From NCBI GenBank assembly GCA_946885765.1, contig CAMPHD010000013.1, forward strand, positions 1-20,436: a stretch of DNA of 20,436 nucleotides, written 5' to 3'. Source of the stretch: an uncultured Thalassospira sp. Lineage in GTDB: Bacteria > Pseudomonadota > Alphaproteobacteria > Rhodospirillales_A > Thalassospiraceae. The translations under genes were made by a program, and so were the position numbers. How positions within the stretch are numbered: position 1 is the first letter of the stretch; every line of letters begins with the position of its first letter. The notes under the pieces were generated by a model that had not been told where the DNA came from, ran no database searches, and worked only from the letters and a program-made list of their open reading frames with translations. This document shows positions 8,059-14,731 of the stretch, in pieces.

Positions 8059-8361
8059 ATGCCCGGGGAAATGAACCTTAAGCTGACCCTGCAAAATACC
8101 GGCACCGAACCCCTGCATCTGACCAGTCTGGCACCGCAGGCCGGCTGGAAATCCGCCCCGCCCCATCATCTGGCAGCCAACAGCCAAACCGAATGCGAAA
8201 TTGTTGCCGCTGACGAGCTGACCATCACCCTGCGATACGGGGTTCATCATATCGGACTTCATCTTGGTAATGGAAAGCTGCAGGTCGAACCAGGCAATAG
8301 CAAAATGGTCCGGCAGAAGCTTGACGGCCATAGCGCCGAACTGACATTGGCGATGAACTGA
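8059..8361 (+). CDS. Small protein of unknown function (100 aa)
   Basis: I do not recognise this family. That it is a real gene is supported by AAGGAGGTGA at 8042-8051, 7 nt before the ATG and one of the best ribosome sites in the window, and by a clean stop just before parS site 3. The product is soluble-looking: no signal peptide, no membrane segment, no cysteine, five histidines. It alternates hydrophobic and polar residues (NLKLTLQNTG, HHIGLHLGNGKLQV), suggesting a small beta-sandwich. An internal ATG at 8071 is a less likely start. Its role cannot be inferred from neighbours (divergent HD hydrolase, convergent acetyltransferase). Confidence 0.75.
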   Translation: MPGEMNLKLTLQNTGTEPLHLTSLAPQAGWKSAPPHHLAANSQTECEIVAADELTITLRYGVHHIGLHLGNGKLQVEPGNSKMVRQKLDGHSAELTLAMN

Positions 8362-8370
8362 ATAACGAAG

Positions 8371-8386
8371 TGTTTCACATGAAACA
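8371..8386. other. parS: parS-like site 3 (one-base variant)
   Basis: TGTTTCACATGAAACA differs from the other two parS sites only at one central base (CACATG instead of CACGTG), which breaks the perfect symmetry. It lies in the 42-bp convergent gap between two genes. It is probably a weaker ParB site or a decaying copy. Confidence 0.65.
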
Positions 8387-8403
8387 TTCCATGAGGTTGC
8401 CGA

Positions 8404-8979
8404 TCAGGCCCGGTTACGATCACGTCCCTGCCATTCAGCGGCCCGCACTGCATAGATATATTCATCACCCCAAACGCCGTTGAACCGGTCATTTTCGATC
8501 AGGTGGGCTTCGCAGCGCAGACCAAGCCGTTCCACAATACCGACCGATTCAATATTTTGGGTATCAAGCCGGGCAAAAATCCGGTGAAAACCGAAATGAT
8601 CGAAGCCAAGATCAATCATCGCCGATACGGCCTCGGTCGCATAGCCATGGCCTTCAAATTCCGGATTGAAGATATAGCCAACTTCGGCCTGAAGGGCTGA
8701 AATGCTGGCGAGCTTCAAAAGCACCTCGCCCAAAACTACACCATCATCACGCCGGGTTACCGCCAAGCGAAACACATCACCTTCGGCATCGAAGGGCGCG
8801 GTCAGAACAACGGAAAACTGGTCTGTCAGCACATTTCCCACCGGTGGCGTTGCATAAAGATATCGATAGACCGATGGCAGGAAATGATAGGCCGCATATT
8901 GGTCAAAATCGCACGCCTTAAAGGGACGAAGCGACAGGCGACTTGTGCGCACTGGTGTGGAAGGCAGGGTAATTTTCAT
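8404..8979 (-). CDS. GNAT family N-acetyltransferase (RimJ/RimL-like)
   Basis: A 191-residue acetyl-CoA-dependent acyltransferase. It opens with the RimL-style PVRTSRLSLRPF (residues 9-20). The cofactor motif lies in GYIFNPEFEGHGYATEAV (101-118; Q/RxxGxG/A type). HRIFARLDTQNIESVGIVER follows, the usual DxxNxxS block. The substrate is unknown (an N-terminal alanine or serine of a protein, or a small molecule). No Shine-Dalgarno sequence is visible before the ATG at 8979; instead an 8-bp inverted repeat starts 1 nt upstream of the start codon. It lies downstream of rho, separated by rho's terminator, so it probably has its own promoter. Confidence 0.9.
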   Translation of the reverse strand: MKITLPSTPVRTSRLSLRPFKACDFDQYAAYHFLPSVYRYLYATPPVGNVLTDQFSVVLTAPFDAEGDVFRLAVTRRDDGVVLGEVLLKLASISALQAEVGYIFNPEFEGHGYATEAVSAMIDLGFDHFGFHRIFARLDTQNIESVGIVERLGLRCEAHLIENDRFNGVWGDEYIYAVRAAEWQGRDRNRA

Positions 8980-8980
8980 T

Positions 8981-9008
8981 GCAGAACAATATGTTATTGC
9001 TGTTCTGC
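8981..9008. promoter_or_regulatory. Inverted repeat abutting the acetyltransferase start codon
   Basis: GCAGAACA, 12-bp AT-rich spacer, TGTTCTGC: 8-bp perfect arms. The position right against the ATG, in place of a ribosome site, suggests an operator or an mRNA hairpin controlling translation. It is not the alphaproteobacterial LexA box, which is a direct repeat (GTTC-N7-GTTC). Confidence 0.5.
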
Positions 9009-9100
9009 GCTATGTAGGCAGGCTTCTGCCCCTGTTCAAGCGAAGTAGATCACAGTGGTCTGCCGCACTCATAAACCTGTCGGATGCCTCTTGCCGGTAA

Positions 9101-9135
9101 ATGAAAACCCCCGACAGATTGCCGGGGGTTTTCAT
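9101..9135 (-). terminator. Intrinsic terminator of rho
   Basis: ATGAAAACCCCCG and CGGGGGTTTTCAT are 13-bp perfect arms around a 9-nt loop. On the minus strand the GC stem is followed by TTTTCATTT. It starts about 30 bp after the rho stop codon. Because of its symmetry it could stop transcription from either direction. Confidence 0.88.
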
Positions 9136-9164
9136 GACCGGTCGATTACAGGATCGAACGGCGA

Positions 9165-10427
9165 TCAGCCATTCATTGAATCGAAGAAATCGTCGTTGTT
9201 TTTGGTCGATTTGAGCTTGCCAAGCAGGAATTCCATCGCGTCCTGCGGACCCATCGGGTTGAGGATACGGCGCAGAACCCACATTTTGGAAAGCGCGCTT
9301 TTTTCGACCAGCAGTTCTTCCTTACGGGTACCCGATTTAAGGATATCGATCGCCGGGAAGATACGCTTGTCAGACAGTTTGCGATCCAGAATAAGCTCGG
9401 AGTTACCGGTCCCTTTGAATTCTTCAAAGATGACCTCGTCCATGCGCGAGCCGGTATCGATCAGCGCGGTTGCGATGATGGTCAGCGAGCCGCCTTCTTC
9501 GATGTTACGTGCAGCACCGAAGAAACGTTTCGGGCGTTGCAGGGCGTTGGCATCGACACCACCGGTCAGAACCTTGCCGGAGCTCGGAACGACGGTGTTG
9601 TAAGCACGTGCAAGACGGGTGATCGAGTCCAGCAGGATGACGACATCATGCTTGTGCTCGACCAAGCGTTTTGCCTTTTCCAGAACCATTTCAGTAACCT
9701 GAACGTGACGCTGTGCCGGTTCGTCGAAGGTCGAACTGATGACCTCGCCTTTTACCGAGCGATCCATGTCGGTCACTTCTTCCGGACGTTCATCGATCAG
9801 AAGAACGATCAGATAGGCTTCCGGGTGGTTTTCCTCGATCGCATGCGCAATGTTCTGCAGCATCACGGTTTTACCGGTGCGCGGCGGTGCGACGATCAGG
9901 GCACGCTGACCTTTACCAAGCGGCGAAACAAGTTCGATTACGCGGTTGGTGATGTCCTTGTTGCCTTCCTGGTCGAGGTGACGCTCCATCTTGAGCGGCT
10001 CGTCCGGGTAAAGCGGGGTCAGGTTATCGAAATTGATGCGATGGCGAACTTTTTCGGGTGCATCAAAGTTGACTTTGTCGACCTTGAGCAGCGCGAAATA
10101 ACGCTCGCCTTCCTTGGGGGAACGAATCTGGCCTTCAACCGTGTCACCCGTGCGCAAACCAAAGCGGCGCACCTGGCTCGGCGAGACATAGATATCGTCC
10201 GGACCGGCAAGGTAGTTTGCCTCGGGGCTACGCAGGAAGCCAAAGCCGTCCGGCAGAACCTCCAACACGCCTTCGCCGAAAATGGCGTGATCGTTTTCAG
10301 CCAACTGTTTGAGAATGGCAAACATCAGCTCCTGTTTACGGAGCGTGCTGGCGTTTTCGATTTCGAGTTCCTCGGACAGGGCAAGAAGCTCCGTCGGGGA
10401 TTTCTTTTTGAGTTCCTGAAGATGCAT
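9165..10427 (-). CDS. rho: Transcription termination factor Rho
   Basis: Hexameric RNA-dependent ATPase that releases transcripts at rut sites. It is complete at 420 residues (E. coli has 419). The N-terminal helical domain [15 protein letters not shown] is followed by the RNA-binding cold-shock fold with DGFGFLR (60-66). The motor domain has Walker A APPRTGKT (180-187), LIDERPEEV (210-218) and Walker B DVVILLD (261-267). The Q-loop region is [16 protein letters not shown] and the R-loop region is [10 protein letters not shown]. No clear ribosome site precedes the ATG. Upstream lies a roughly 170-nt leader rich in C, which suggests autoregulation by Rho-dependent attenuation, as known in E. 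coli and reported for Caulobacter. Confidence 0.98.
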   Translation of the reverse strand: MHLQELKKKSPTELLALSEELEIENASTLRKQELMFAILKQLAENDHAIFGEGVLEVLPDGFGFLRSPEANYLAGPDDIYVSPSQVRRFGLRTGDTVEGQIRSPKEGERYFALLKVDKVNFDAPEKVRHRINFDNLTPLYPDEPLKMERHLDQEGNKDITNRVIELVSPLGKGQRALIVAPPRTGKTVMLQNIAHAIEENHPEAYLIVLLIDERPEEVTDMDRSVKGEVISSTFDEPAQRHVQVTEMVLEKAKRLVEHKHDVVILLDSITRLARAYNTVVPSSGKVLTGGVDANALQRPKRFFGAARNIEEGGSLTIIATALIDTGSRMDEVIFEEFKGTGNSELILDRKLSDKRIFPAIDILKSGTRKEELLVEKSALSKMWVLRRILNPMGPQDAMEFLLGKLKSTKNNDDFFDSMNG

Positions 10428-10455
10428 ATGTGCGTTTAATGATCTTGTGATTGCC

Positions 10456-10530
10456 GGGAAGGGCGATGATTGAAAGGAGGAGATATAAAGAGAGGAATGC
10501 GGTTGACAGTCAGGCAGATCAGAGTGGCTG
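10456..10530 (-). promoter_or_regulatory. C-rich, G-poor rho leader (rut-like)
   Basis: In the minus-strand (mRNA) sense these 75 nt contain 31 C and only 7 G, with pyrimidine runs such as TCCTCTCTTTATATCTCCTC. A C-over-G bubble of unstructured RNA is what Rho loads on. Its place between the predicted promoter and the rho start codon fits autogenous attenuation. The G-poor, unstructured RNA is seen; the autoregulation is inferred. Confidence 0.5.
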
Positions 10531-10570
10531 CGGACCGGTCGTAACCTTGTAGTTGTGAAGCAGGCAGGAC

Positions 10571-10646
10571 TGTTTCATGTTTCAGGTGTGAAACACCACA
10601 GACTGATAACGCCGATTGAAACAATAGTCAAACCGTGTTTCACACC
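10571..10646. promoter_or_regulatory. Cluster of five TGTTTCA/TGAAACA heptamers and a 12-bp inverted repeat at the rho promoter
   Basis: TGTTTCA occurs at 10571, 10578 and 10636; its complement TGAAACA at 10589 and 10617. Two are in exact tandem. GGTGTGAAACAC (10585-10596) and GTGTTTCACACC (10635-10646) are a perfect 12-bp inverted repeat flanking the predicted promoter. The heptamer is the parS half-site, but no pair has the 2-bp parS spacing. It is probably an operator array; the binding protein is unknown. Confidence 0.6.
10603..10631 (-). promoter_or_regulatory. Predicted sigma70-type promoter of rho
   Basis: On the minus strand, TTGACT (10626-10631) and TATCAG (10603-10608) are separated by 17 bp. 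They match the -35 at 5 of 6 and the -10 at 4 of 6 positions. Transcription would start near 10596, giving a leader of about 170 nt. The promoter sits exactly between the arms of the 12-bp inverted repeat. Confidence 0.45.
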
Positions 10647-10754
10647 ATTAAGGCAATATCATCTTCATCTGTTGCAGAACTGCCATGCGGGTCCGCCTGC
10701 CCAGCCCGAACCAGGGCAGGATATTTTTCAACCGCCCGGCGAACTAATGTATGG

Positions 10755-11114
10755 TCAACCGACACGTTCGCTAACAATAGCCAGCATACGGGCAAGCTGA
10801 TCATCGCTTAAACCGGCGATCCTTTCAGACAGGAGATTGGCCAGTTCGGTTGCCGAGGGTTCAAGTCCGGCGGTATCCACCGTAACCTTGGGATGGGAAA
10901 GCTGTGCCAGACGCTTGATTTCGTCAACTTCATCCCAGACCAAATTGAAATAACCGCAAATCTGCTGCACCAGTCCAGGGCTTGGCCGACCACGATGACC
11001 ATGTTCAAGGGCAGAAAGATAAGCTGGCGAGAGCTGCAAGGCGTTTGCCATATCTGTCAGGGTGACATTGTGCCGCGCCCGTAATTCGCGAATACGATTG
11101 CCAAAGGGTGTCAC
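10755..11114 (-). CDS. XRE-family helix-turn-helix regulator
   Basis: A 119-residue DNA-binding protein. The HTH occupies about residues 17-50 (VTLTDMANALQLSPAYLSAL), followed by EHGHRGRPS and a domain including GYFNLVWDEVDEIKRLAQLSHP. A helical C-terminus ends ARMLAIVSERVG. This compact form is common in alphaproteobacteria; the target genes are not known. The open frame extends to 11222, but the GTG at 11114 is chosen. The family begins at TPFGNRIREL, GGAG lies 6 nt upstream, and the GTG overlaps the stop of the Smr gene as GTGA, a sign of translational coupling. It is the closest regulator gene to the heptamer cluster before rho. The gap 10428-10754 holds only rho control elements. Confidence 0.88.
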   Translation of the reverse strand: MTPFGNRIRELRARHNVTLTDMANALQLSPAYLSALEHGHRGRPSPGLVQQICGYFNLVWDEVDEIKRLAQLSHPKVTVDTAGLEPSATELANLLSERIAGLSDDQLARMLAIVSERVG

Positions 11115-11758
11115 GGGCGTCTCCGTTTCAGCAGAACATAAAAAGCACCCGATCCGCCGTGCTGAATACGGGCTTCGCTGATGGCAAGAATACGGGTACG
11201 CAAGCGCGGCGCGCTTAGCCATTGCGGGGTGCGTTGTCGCAAAAGACCGGTGCGGCCATATTCATCGGCGCGCGATCCCTTGCCGGTAATTACCAGAACA
11301 CAACGTTTTCCGACACGCCAGCTGTCTTCGATAAACGCGTTCAGCGCATGATGGGCGACATCCTGGGTCATGCCGTGCAAATCGATACGCCCATCGATTG
11401 ACATCTGGCCTTTCTGGAACTTTTTGGCCGTCGATTTATCAATATTATCGGTAACACCGGGTTCAAGTTCGGCCAATGCACGGTTTTTGATCTGCGGCCC
11501 GCGGTCGGCATTACGTGCCGATGGCAGATTGCGCGCAGCCCGAACTTCTTCTGCCTTGTTGATTTCGCCCTGCAGATCGTCAGGTAACGGCATCGCCGTC
11601 TCGCTTTTGGGATGATCGTCATCAAGTTCAAACACGGCATCGTTCCCCTTGCGTTGTTTGGAACGCAGGGGTTTGACGTCACGCGTGAAGACCTCCCACA
11701 GGGCCTTTTCTTCGTCGCTGACAGAGCGCCGTCTTTTTTGCGTTTTCTTTTGAGTCAT
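11111..11758 (-). CDS. Smr domain-containing protein
   Basis: A 215-residue protein with a basic, charged N-terminus (TQKKTQKRRRSVSDEEKALW) and a C-terminal Smr domain. The domain markers are DGRIDLHGMTQDVAHHAL (LDLHGxT motif), CVLVITGKGSR (TGKG motif) and HGGSGAFYVLLKR. Smr domains act as nucleases on RNA or branched DNA; stand-alone members include ribosome-collision endonucleases, but the substrate here is unknown. The ATG at 11758 is preferred over an in-frame ATG at 11797 because family members begin near this point. No strong ribosome site is seen. Its start overlaps the degraded end of lutC, and its stop overlaps the next gene by GTGA. Confidence 0.92.
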   Translation of the reverse strand: MTQKKTQKRRRSVSDEEKALWEVFTRDVKPLRSKQRKGNDAVFELDDDHPKSETAMPLPDDLQGEINKAEEVRAARNLPSARNADRGPQIKNRALAELEPGVTDNIDKSTAKKFQKGQMSIDGRIDLHGMTQDVAHHALNAFIEDSWRVGKRCVLVITGKGSRADEYGRTGLLRQRTPQWLSAPRLRTRILAISEARIQHGGSGAFYVLLKRRRP

Positions 11759-12049
11759 CCACCAGAACGATATGCAAACGGCGCGGTCCGTGCGCACCCA
11801 GCTGTATCGTCTGTTCGATATCGCCTGTTCGCAACGGGCCCGTCACCCAAAGGAATGTTCGCGGCATATTGCCGTTTCCTTCCCGTTCGCGCAACCGCGC
11901 CCATACTTCTTCGTAAGTTCCGACGATATCTCTGGCTTTTAAAACCGCGATATGGGTGTCGGGAAGCATGTTCAGCGTATAGAGGGTTTCGGCTGTATTC
12001 GGCAAGAAAACGCGCGACTTCGCGCGGGATATTTCCGGGCTTGCGACAT
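11755..12049 (-). pseudogene. lutC: Degraded lutC (LUD-domain lactate utilization protein C)
   Basis: The C-terminal third of a LUD-domain protein is clear: TLNMLPDTHIAVLKARDIVG, TYEEVWARLRE, then MPRTFLWVTGPLRTGDIEQT and QLGAHGPRRLHIVLVD. Upstream, only scraps remain. MSQAR at 12049 looks like the original start, and IPREVARFLAEYS, typical of the LutC N-terminal part, is readable only in another frame. The AET... block that normally precedes TLN by about 13 residues is joined straight to it, showing an internal deletion. Intact LutC has about 200 or more residues; here about 100 codons remain in at least two frames. The broken frame runs on to 11679 inside the Smr gene. It is surely non-functional. 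Confidence 0.82.
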
Positions 12050-12069
12050 GGCCGACCGCGGCATTGACG

Positions 12070-12243
12070 TTAAAACACCATCTGTTCAAACAGGGCCACC
12101 TGCTGATCATGAGGCTGATGGGAAGGACGGTTTCACGCGCCTCGGCAGCATCGGCGCACCAATGAACATGACCGTTGCAAACTTTCATCACGCAGCGCGT
12201 CGTGTGCATTTTCCTTGAATTTCGGGGATGTTGAAACACTCAT
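12070..12243 (-). pseudogene. lutB: Degraded lutB (iron-sulfur lactate utilization protein B)
   Basis: An intact-looking start region remains: GAGG, 10 nt, then ATG at 12243 opening MSVSTSPKFKENAHDALRDE, which resembles LutB N-termini. After about 23 codons the homology jumps, in a different frame, to NGHVHWCADAAEARETVL, the LutB block normally found some 70-80 residues further on. The rest, including the ferredoxin-type cysteine motifs, is missing. Only about 174 nt of an expected 1.4 kb survive. A stop at 12070 ends one of the residual frames. Confidence 0.72.
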
Positions 12244-12248
12244 GGCCG

Positions 12249-12451
12249 TTATTCCTCTTCCTTACCGGCAATCGGTGCCGCATCGGACGTCATGTCCGCA
12301 AGAACAACAGTTCATGAGTCTTGACCGACAGAGCATTGACCCGATCCAGCATGGCAGGTTCATCGGTAAACATATCGATCAAGGAACGTGCGACCTTTTT
12401 AGCCAGAACTTGATGATCGCAACAAGTGCGCCGGTTCACAAACAGGCCCGG
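12249..12451 (-). pseudogene. lutA: Degraded lutA (iron-sulfur lactate utilization protein A)
   Basis: One frame reads RRTCC, then DMFTDEPAMLDRVNALSVKT and HELLFLRT before TGA at 12290. This resembles the mid-part of LutA (QTCCGQPA ... FADDPA...KTxEL.SFL). Another frame then gives VLADMTSDAAPIAGKEEE and TAA at 12249, like the VAEVLA... C-terminus of LutA. Its stop is 5 nt from the lutB start, as in an intact operon. About 200 nt of roughly 750 remain. The remnant begins directly at the stop of the upstream substrate-binding protein gene. Assignment rests on weak but ordered matches. Confidence 0.6.
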
Positions 12452-13393
12452 TCAGTCATCCCGTCCGAAAAGATCAATGCAGCCAACACCGTTATTGTCG
12501 AGATTTAGCATCGCATGCAAAAAGGGGCTGTCGACATTGCTAGACAGGCCATGCTTTTTGCGAAAATAGACAAATTGTCCACTTTGTTTACTCTTATCGA
12601 GTGATTTTTGCAGGTTCTGGATATCTTTGTCCGGAGCATCGCCGCTGATCGCCAGATAAAGGTAGCAGCTTCGATAGGGTAACACCCCGTCGATATCGCG
12701 TTGCTGCGCGCTTGGATCGACGATGTCGCGATAATGGCGCAAGACCGAGCCACCAATCGCGATTAAATCGACGCGACCGGCCTGCAGCATCGGCAGCAGC
12801 AAATCTTCGCGTGGAATCAGCACCAGTTGCTGCCCGCCACGTTGGCGCAAATAGGTTTCACGCGCCGATCCCAGCAAAACCCCTATACGGGCCGAAATCA
12901 GGATATCGTCAAACACCATATTATGCCATTTGGCATCGGCATAACCATACAGGTTCCAGATCGTCCGGCTGACCGGGCCGACCCATTTGAAGCTGTCTTC
13001 GCGGTCTGCGGTCCGGGTTGTCGGATAAATCACATGCCGGTCCCCCTGGGTGGCCTGTTCCATGATCCGTTTCCACGGGGTTTGCTGTGCCACGACATAA
13101 GGCAGTTGGACATCTTCAAACAGTGCGGTGACAAGGTCGTCAAAATAACCGGGTTCCGGGCGAATGGATTCCGATCCATCTCCGGACTGGTGAATGGTAT
13201 AGGGCAAGATTTTATCAAGAGAACTACCCGAAGAATCACCTGATTCCTGCGCCCTTCCCGCCCCTGTATCGAACAGGAACATGCCGGACAGCAATATCAG
13301 GACAGCAACCCGTCCGAACAAGGAAAGCCGGATATTCCGGTATGAAATATGAAGTCTGGACGTTACAGCATATCGGGAAAATATGCCGACCAC
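12452..13393 (-). CDS. Periplasmic substrate-binding protein (SBP_bac_3-like)
   Basis: A 313-residue protein with a basic N-terminus, one hydrophobic segment (VAVLILLSGMFLFDTGAGRA, about residues 29-48) and a likely signal-peptidase site after GRA-Q. It would therefore be periplasmic. The body resembles orphan family-3 solute-binding proteins: PEPGYFDDLVTALFEDVQLP, YPTTRTADREDSFKWVGPVS, then a second lobe with GVLLGSARETYL. No permease or ATPase gene is adjacent, so the ligand and partner are unknown. The start is GTG at 13393, supported by GAGG 6 nt upstream and by its position 1 nt past the dnaQ stop. Coupling to dnaQ translation is likely even though the functions are unrelated. Confidence 0.8.
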   Translation of the reverse strand: MVGIFSRYAVTSRLHISYRNIRLSLFGRVAVLILLSGMFLFDTGAGRAQESGDSSGSSLDKILPYTIHQSGDGSESIRPEPGYFDDLVTALFEDVQLPYVVAQQTPWKRIMEQATQGDRHVIYPTTRTADREDSFKWVGPVSRTIWNLYGYADAKWHNMVFDDILISARIGVLLGSARETYLRQRGGQQLVLIPREDLLLPMLQAGRVDLIAIGGSVLRHYRDIVDPSAQQRDIDGVLPYRSCYLYLAISGDAPDKDIQNLQKSLDKSKQSGQFVYFRKKHGLSSNVDSPFLHAMLNLDNNGVGCIDLFGRDD

Positions 13394-13394
13394 A

Positions 13395-14105
13395 TCAAAC
13401 CTCTTTTAACCATAAGGCGTCTTTGAGTTTTTTCTCAATATAGGCGTTATGGGCAGCAAGCTCTTCGTTGCTGATGACCTGTGGTCGTGGTTCGAGACGG
13501 GTTTCCTTTGGACCGACCACGCGCGGAATATCTTTACTCCTGACTTCTTTGCTTGCAGCTGCGGTTTTAGGATCAAGCAACAGGCCGTGCTGTCGCCCAC
13601 CCAGCAGTTCAAGATAAACCAGTGCAAGCAAATCTGAGTCAAGAAGTGCCCCGTGCAGGGTACGGTTCGAGTTGTCGATCTTGAAACGACGACACAGTGC
13701 ATCAAGGCTAACCGGGGAACCGGGGAATTTTTTGCGTGCCATCTGCACAGTATCAATCGCTCGGTCCATGACGATTTTCGGCTTGCTCAACCATTCAAGT
13801 TCCGCATTCAGAAACTTCATATCGAACGCGGCGTTATGGATCACAAGATGTGAATCATCACCGATAAATTCGAGAAAATCATCAACCACCTCGGCAAAGA
13901 CCGGCTGATCTTTGAGGAAATCGTCGCCAAGGCCATGAATGTCAAAAGCCTCTTTGGGCATCGGGCGTTGCGGATTGAGATATTGGTGATATTGCCGTCC
14001 GGTCGGCATGTGATTGAAAAGCTCGATACACCCGATTTCCACAAGGCGATGGTCAGCATAGGGATCAAGGCCGGTGGTTTCCGTATCGAGGACAATTTCA
14101 CGCAT
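13395..14105 (-). CDS. dnaQ: DNA polymerase III subunit epsilon
   Basis: The 3'-5' proofreading exonuclease of the replicative polymerase. In the 236-residue product the catalytic motifs are Exo I DTETTG (Asp7, Glu9), Exo II HNAAFD (Asp95) and Exo [11 protein letters not shown] (His151, Asp156). The C-terminal tail, ending LWLKEV, is the part that contacts the alpha subunit in this family. ATG at 14105 ([15 protein letters not shown]) is chosen over an in-frame ATG at 14132 because it is the usual alphaproteobacterial start and follows the coaE stop by 1 nt. It forms an operon with coaE upstream and the substrate-binding protein downstream. Confidence 0.96.
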   Translation of the reverse strand: MREIVLDTETTGLDPYADHRLVEIGCIELFNHMPTGRQYHQYLNPQRPMPKEAFDIHGLGDDFLKDQPVFAEVVDDFLEFIGDDSHLVIHNAAFDMKFLNAELEWLSKPKIVMDRAIDTVQMARKKFPGSPVSLDALCRRFKIDNSNRTLHGALLDSDLLALVYLELLGGRQHGLLLDPKTAAASKEVRSKDIPRVVGPKETRLEPRPQVISNEELAAHNAYIEKKLKDALWLKEV

Positions 14106-14106
14106 G

Positions 14107-14700
14107 TCAGGTCCGATTTTCCAGTTGGTCAACGATGGTCCGTATCGTAGCGAAAGTTACCGCCCGACCCAAGCCCGTCGGGATAATAAAATCGGCTTTG
14201 CGGCGTTTTTCCCGATCCGGCATCTGTTTGCCAAGAATGGCGGAAAATTTAGCATCCGTCATCCCCACTCGCGCCAAAACACGTTGGCGTTGAATGAATT
14301 CGGGCGCAGATACTACTGCAACGTGATCACAACGTTTTTCACCCGCTGTTTCAAACAGAAGCGGGATATCAAGCACAACCAATAATCTTCCTGCTAGTCG
14401 ATGATGTTTGAGGAACCGGTTTTCATGGGTCCGGACCAATGGATGCAGAATCGCTTCAAGGCGCCTCATGGCGACCGGGTCGGCAAAGACCTTTGCCCCC
14501 AGGACTTGCCGGTCGATTTTGCCATCTTTGAGCACATCCGGGAAAGCCGAGATGATCGGATCAAACCCCTCCCCAGTCGGCGCCATCAAACGATGGACGC
14601 TGGCATCGGCATCATGAACCGGTACACCGAAATAGCGAAACATCCCCGCCGCGGTCGATTTACCCATGCCGATGGACCCGGTCAGTCCCAAAATCACCAT
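14107..14700 (-). CDS. coaE: Dephospho-CoA kinase
   Basis: Last step of coenzyme A synthesis: ATP-dependent phosphorylation of the 3'-hydroxyl of dephospho-CoA. The 197-residue product has the P-loop [12 protein letters not shown] (residues 5-16), [10 protein letters not shown] (the family's DAD motif), and [19 protein letters not shown] in the CoA-binding and lid area. The length is typical. AGGA lies 11 nt before the ATG. The gene sits between aroE (31-nt gap) and dnaQ (1-nt gap); aroE-coaE-dnaQ is a conserved alphaproteobacterial order near the origin. Confidence 0.96.
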   Translation of the reverse strand: MVILGLTGSIGMGKSTAAGMFRYFGVPVHDADASVHRLMAPTGEGFDPIISAFPDVLKDGKIDRQVLGAKVFADPVAMRRLEAILHPLVRTHENRFLKHHRLAGRLLVVLDIPLLFETAGEKRCDHVAVVSAPEFIQRQRVLARVGMTDAKFSAILGKQMPDREKRRKADFIIPTGLGRAVTFATIRTIVDQLENRT

Positions 14701-14731
14701 AATAAATAGTGTCCTGTGATCTTAATTTGGA

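Noticed and set aside
9537..10439. A 300-codon plus-strand open frame opposite rho
   Set aside because: Exactly antisense to rho, which is certain; no ribosome site or family features. Typical shadow in GC-rich codons.
10578..10595. TGTTTCA-GGTG-TGAAACA as a fourth parS site
   Set aside because: The arms are parS half-sites but the spacer is 4 bp instead of 2, so ParB is not expected to read it as parS. Kept only as part of the rho operator cluster.
10696..10720. CCTGCCC...GGGCAGG hairpin as the terminator of the XRE regulator gene
   Set aside because: On the minus strand, the direction needed, no T-run follows; the T-rich stretch lies on the wrong side.
12215..12508. A 97-codon plus-strand frame in the lut remnant region
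   Set aside because: It is the complement of lutA/lutB fragments; the minus-strand readings match known protein blocks, this one does not.
14346..14358. CTGTTTCAAACAG palindrome as a parS-like site
   Set aside because: Lies inside coaE and lacks the CACGTG core; explained by codons of the enzyme.
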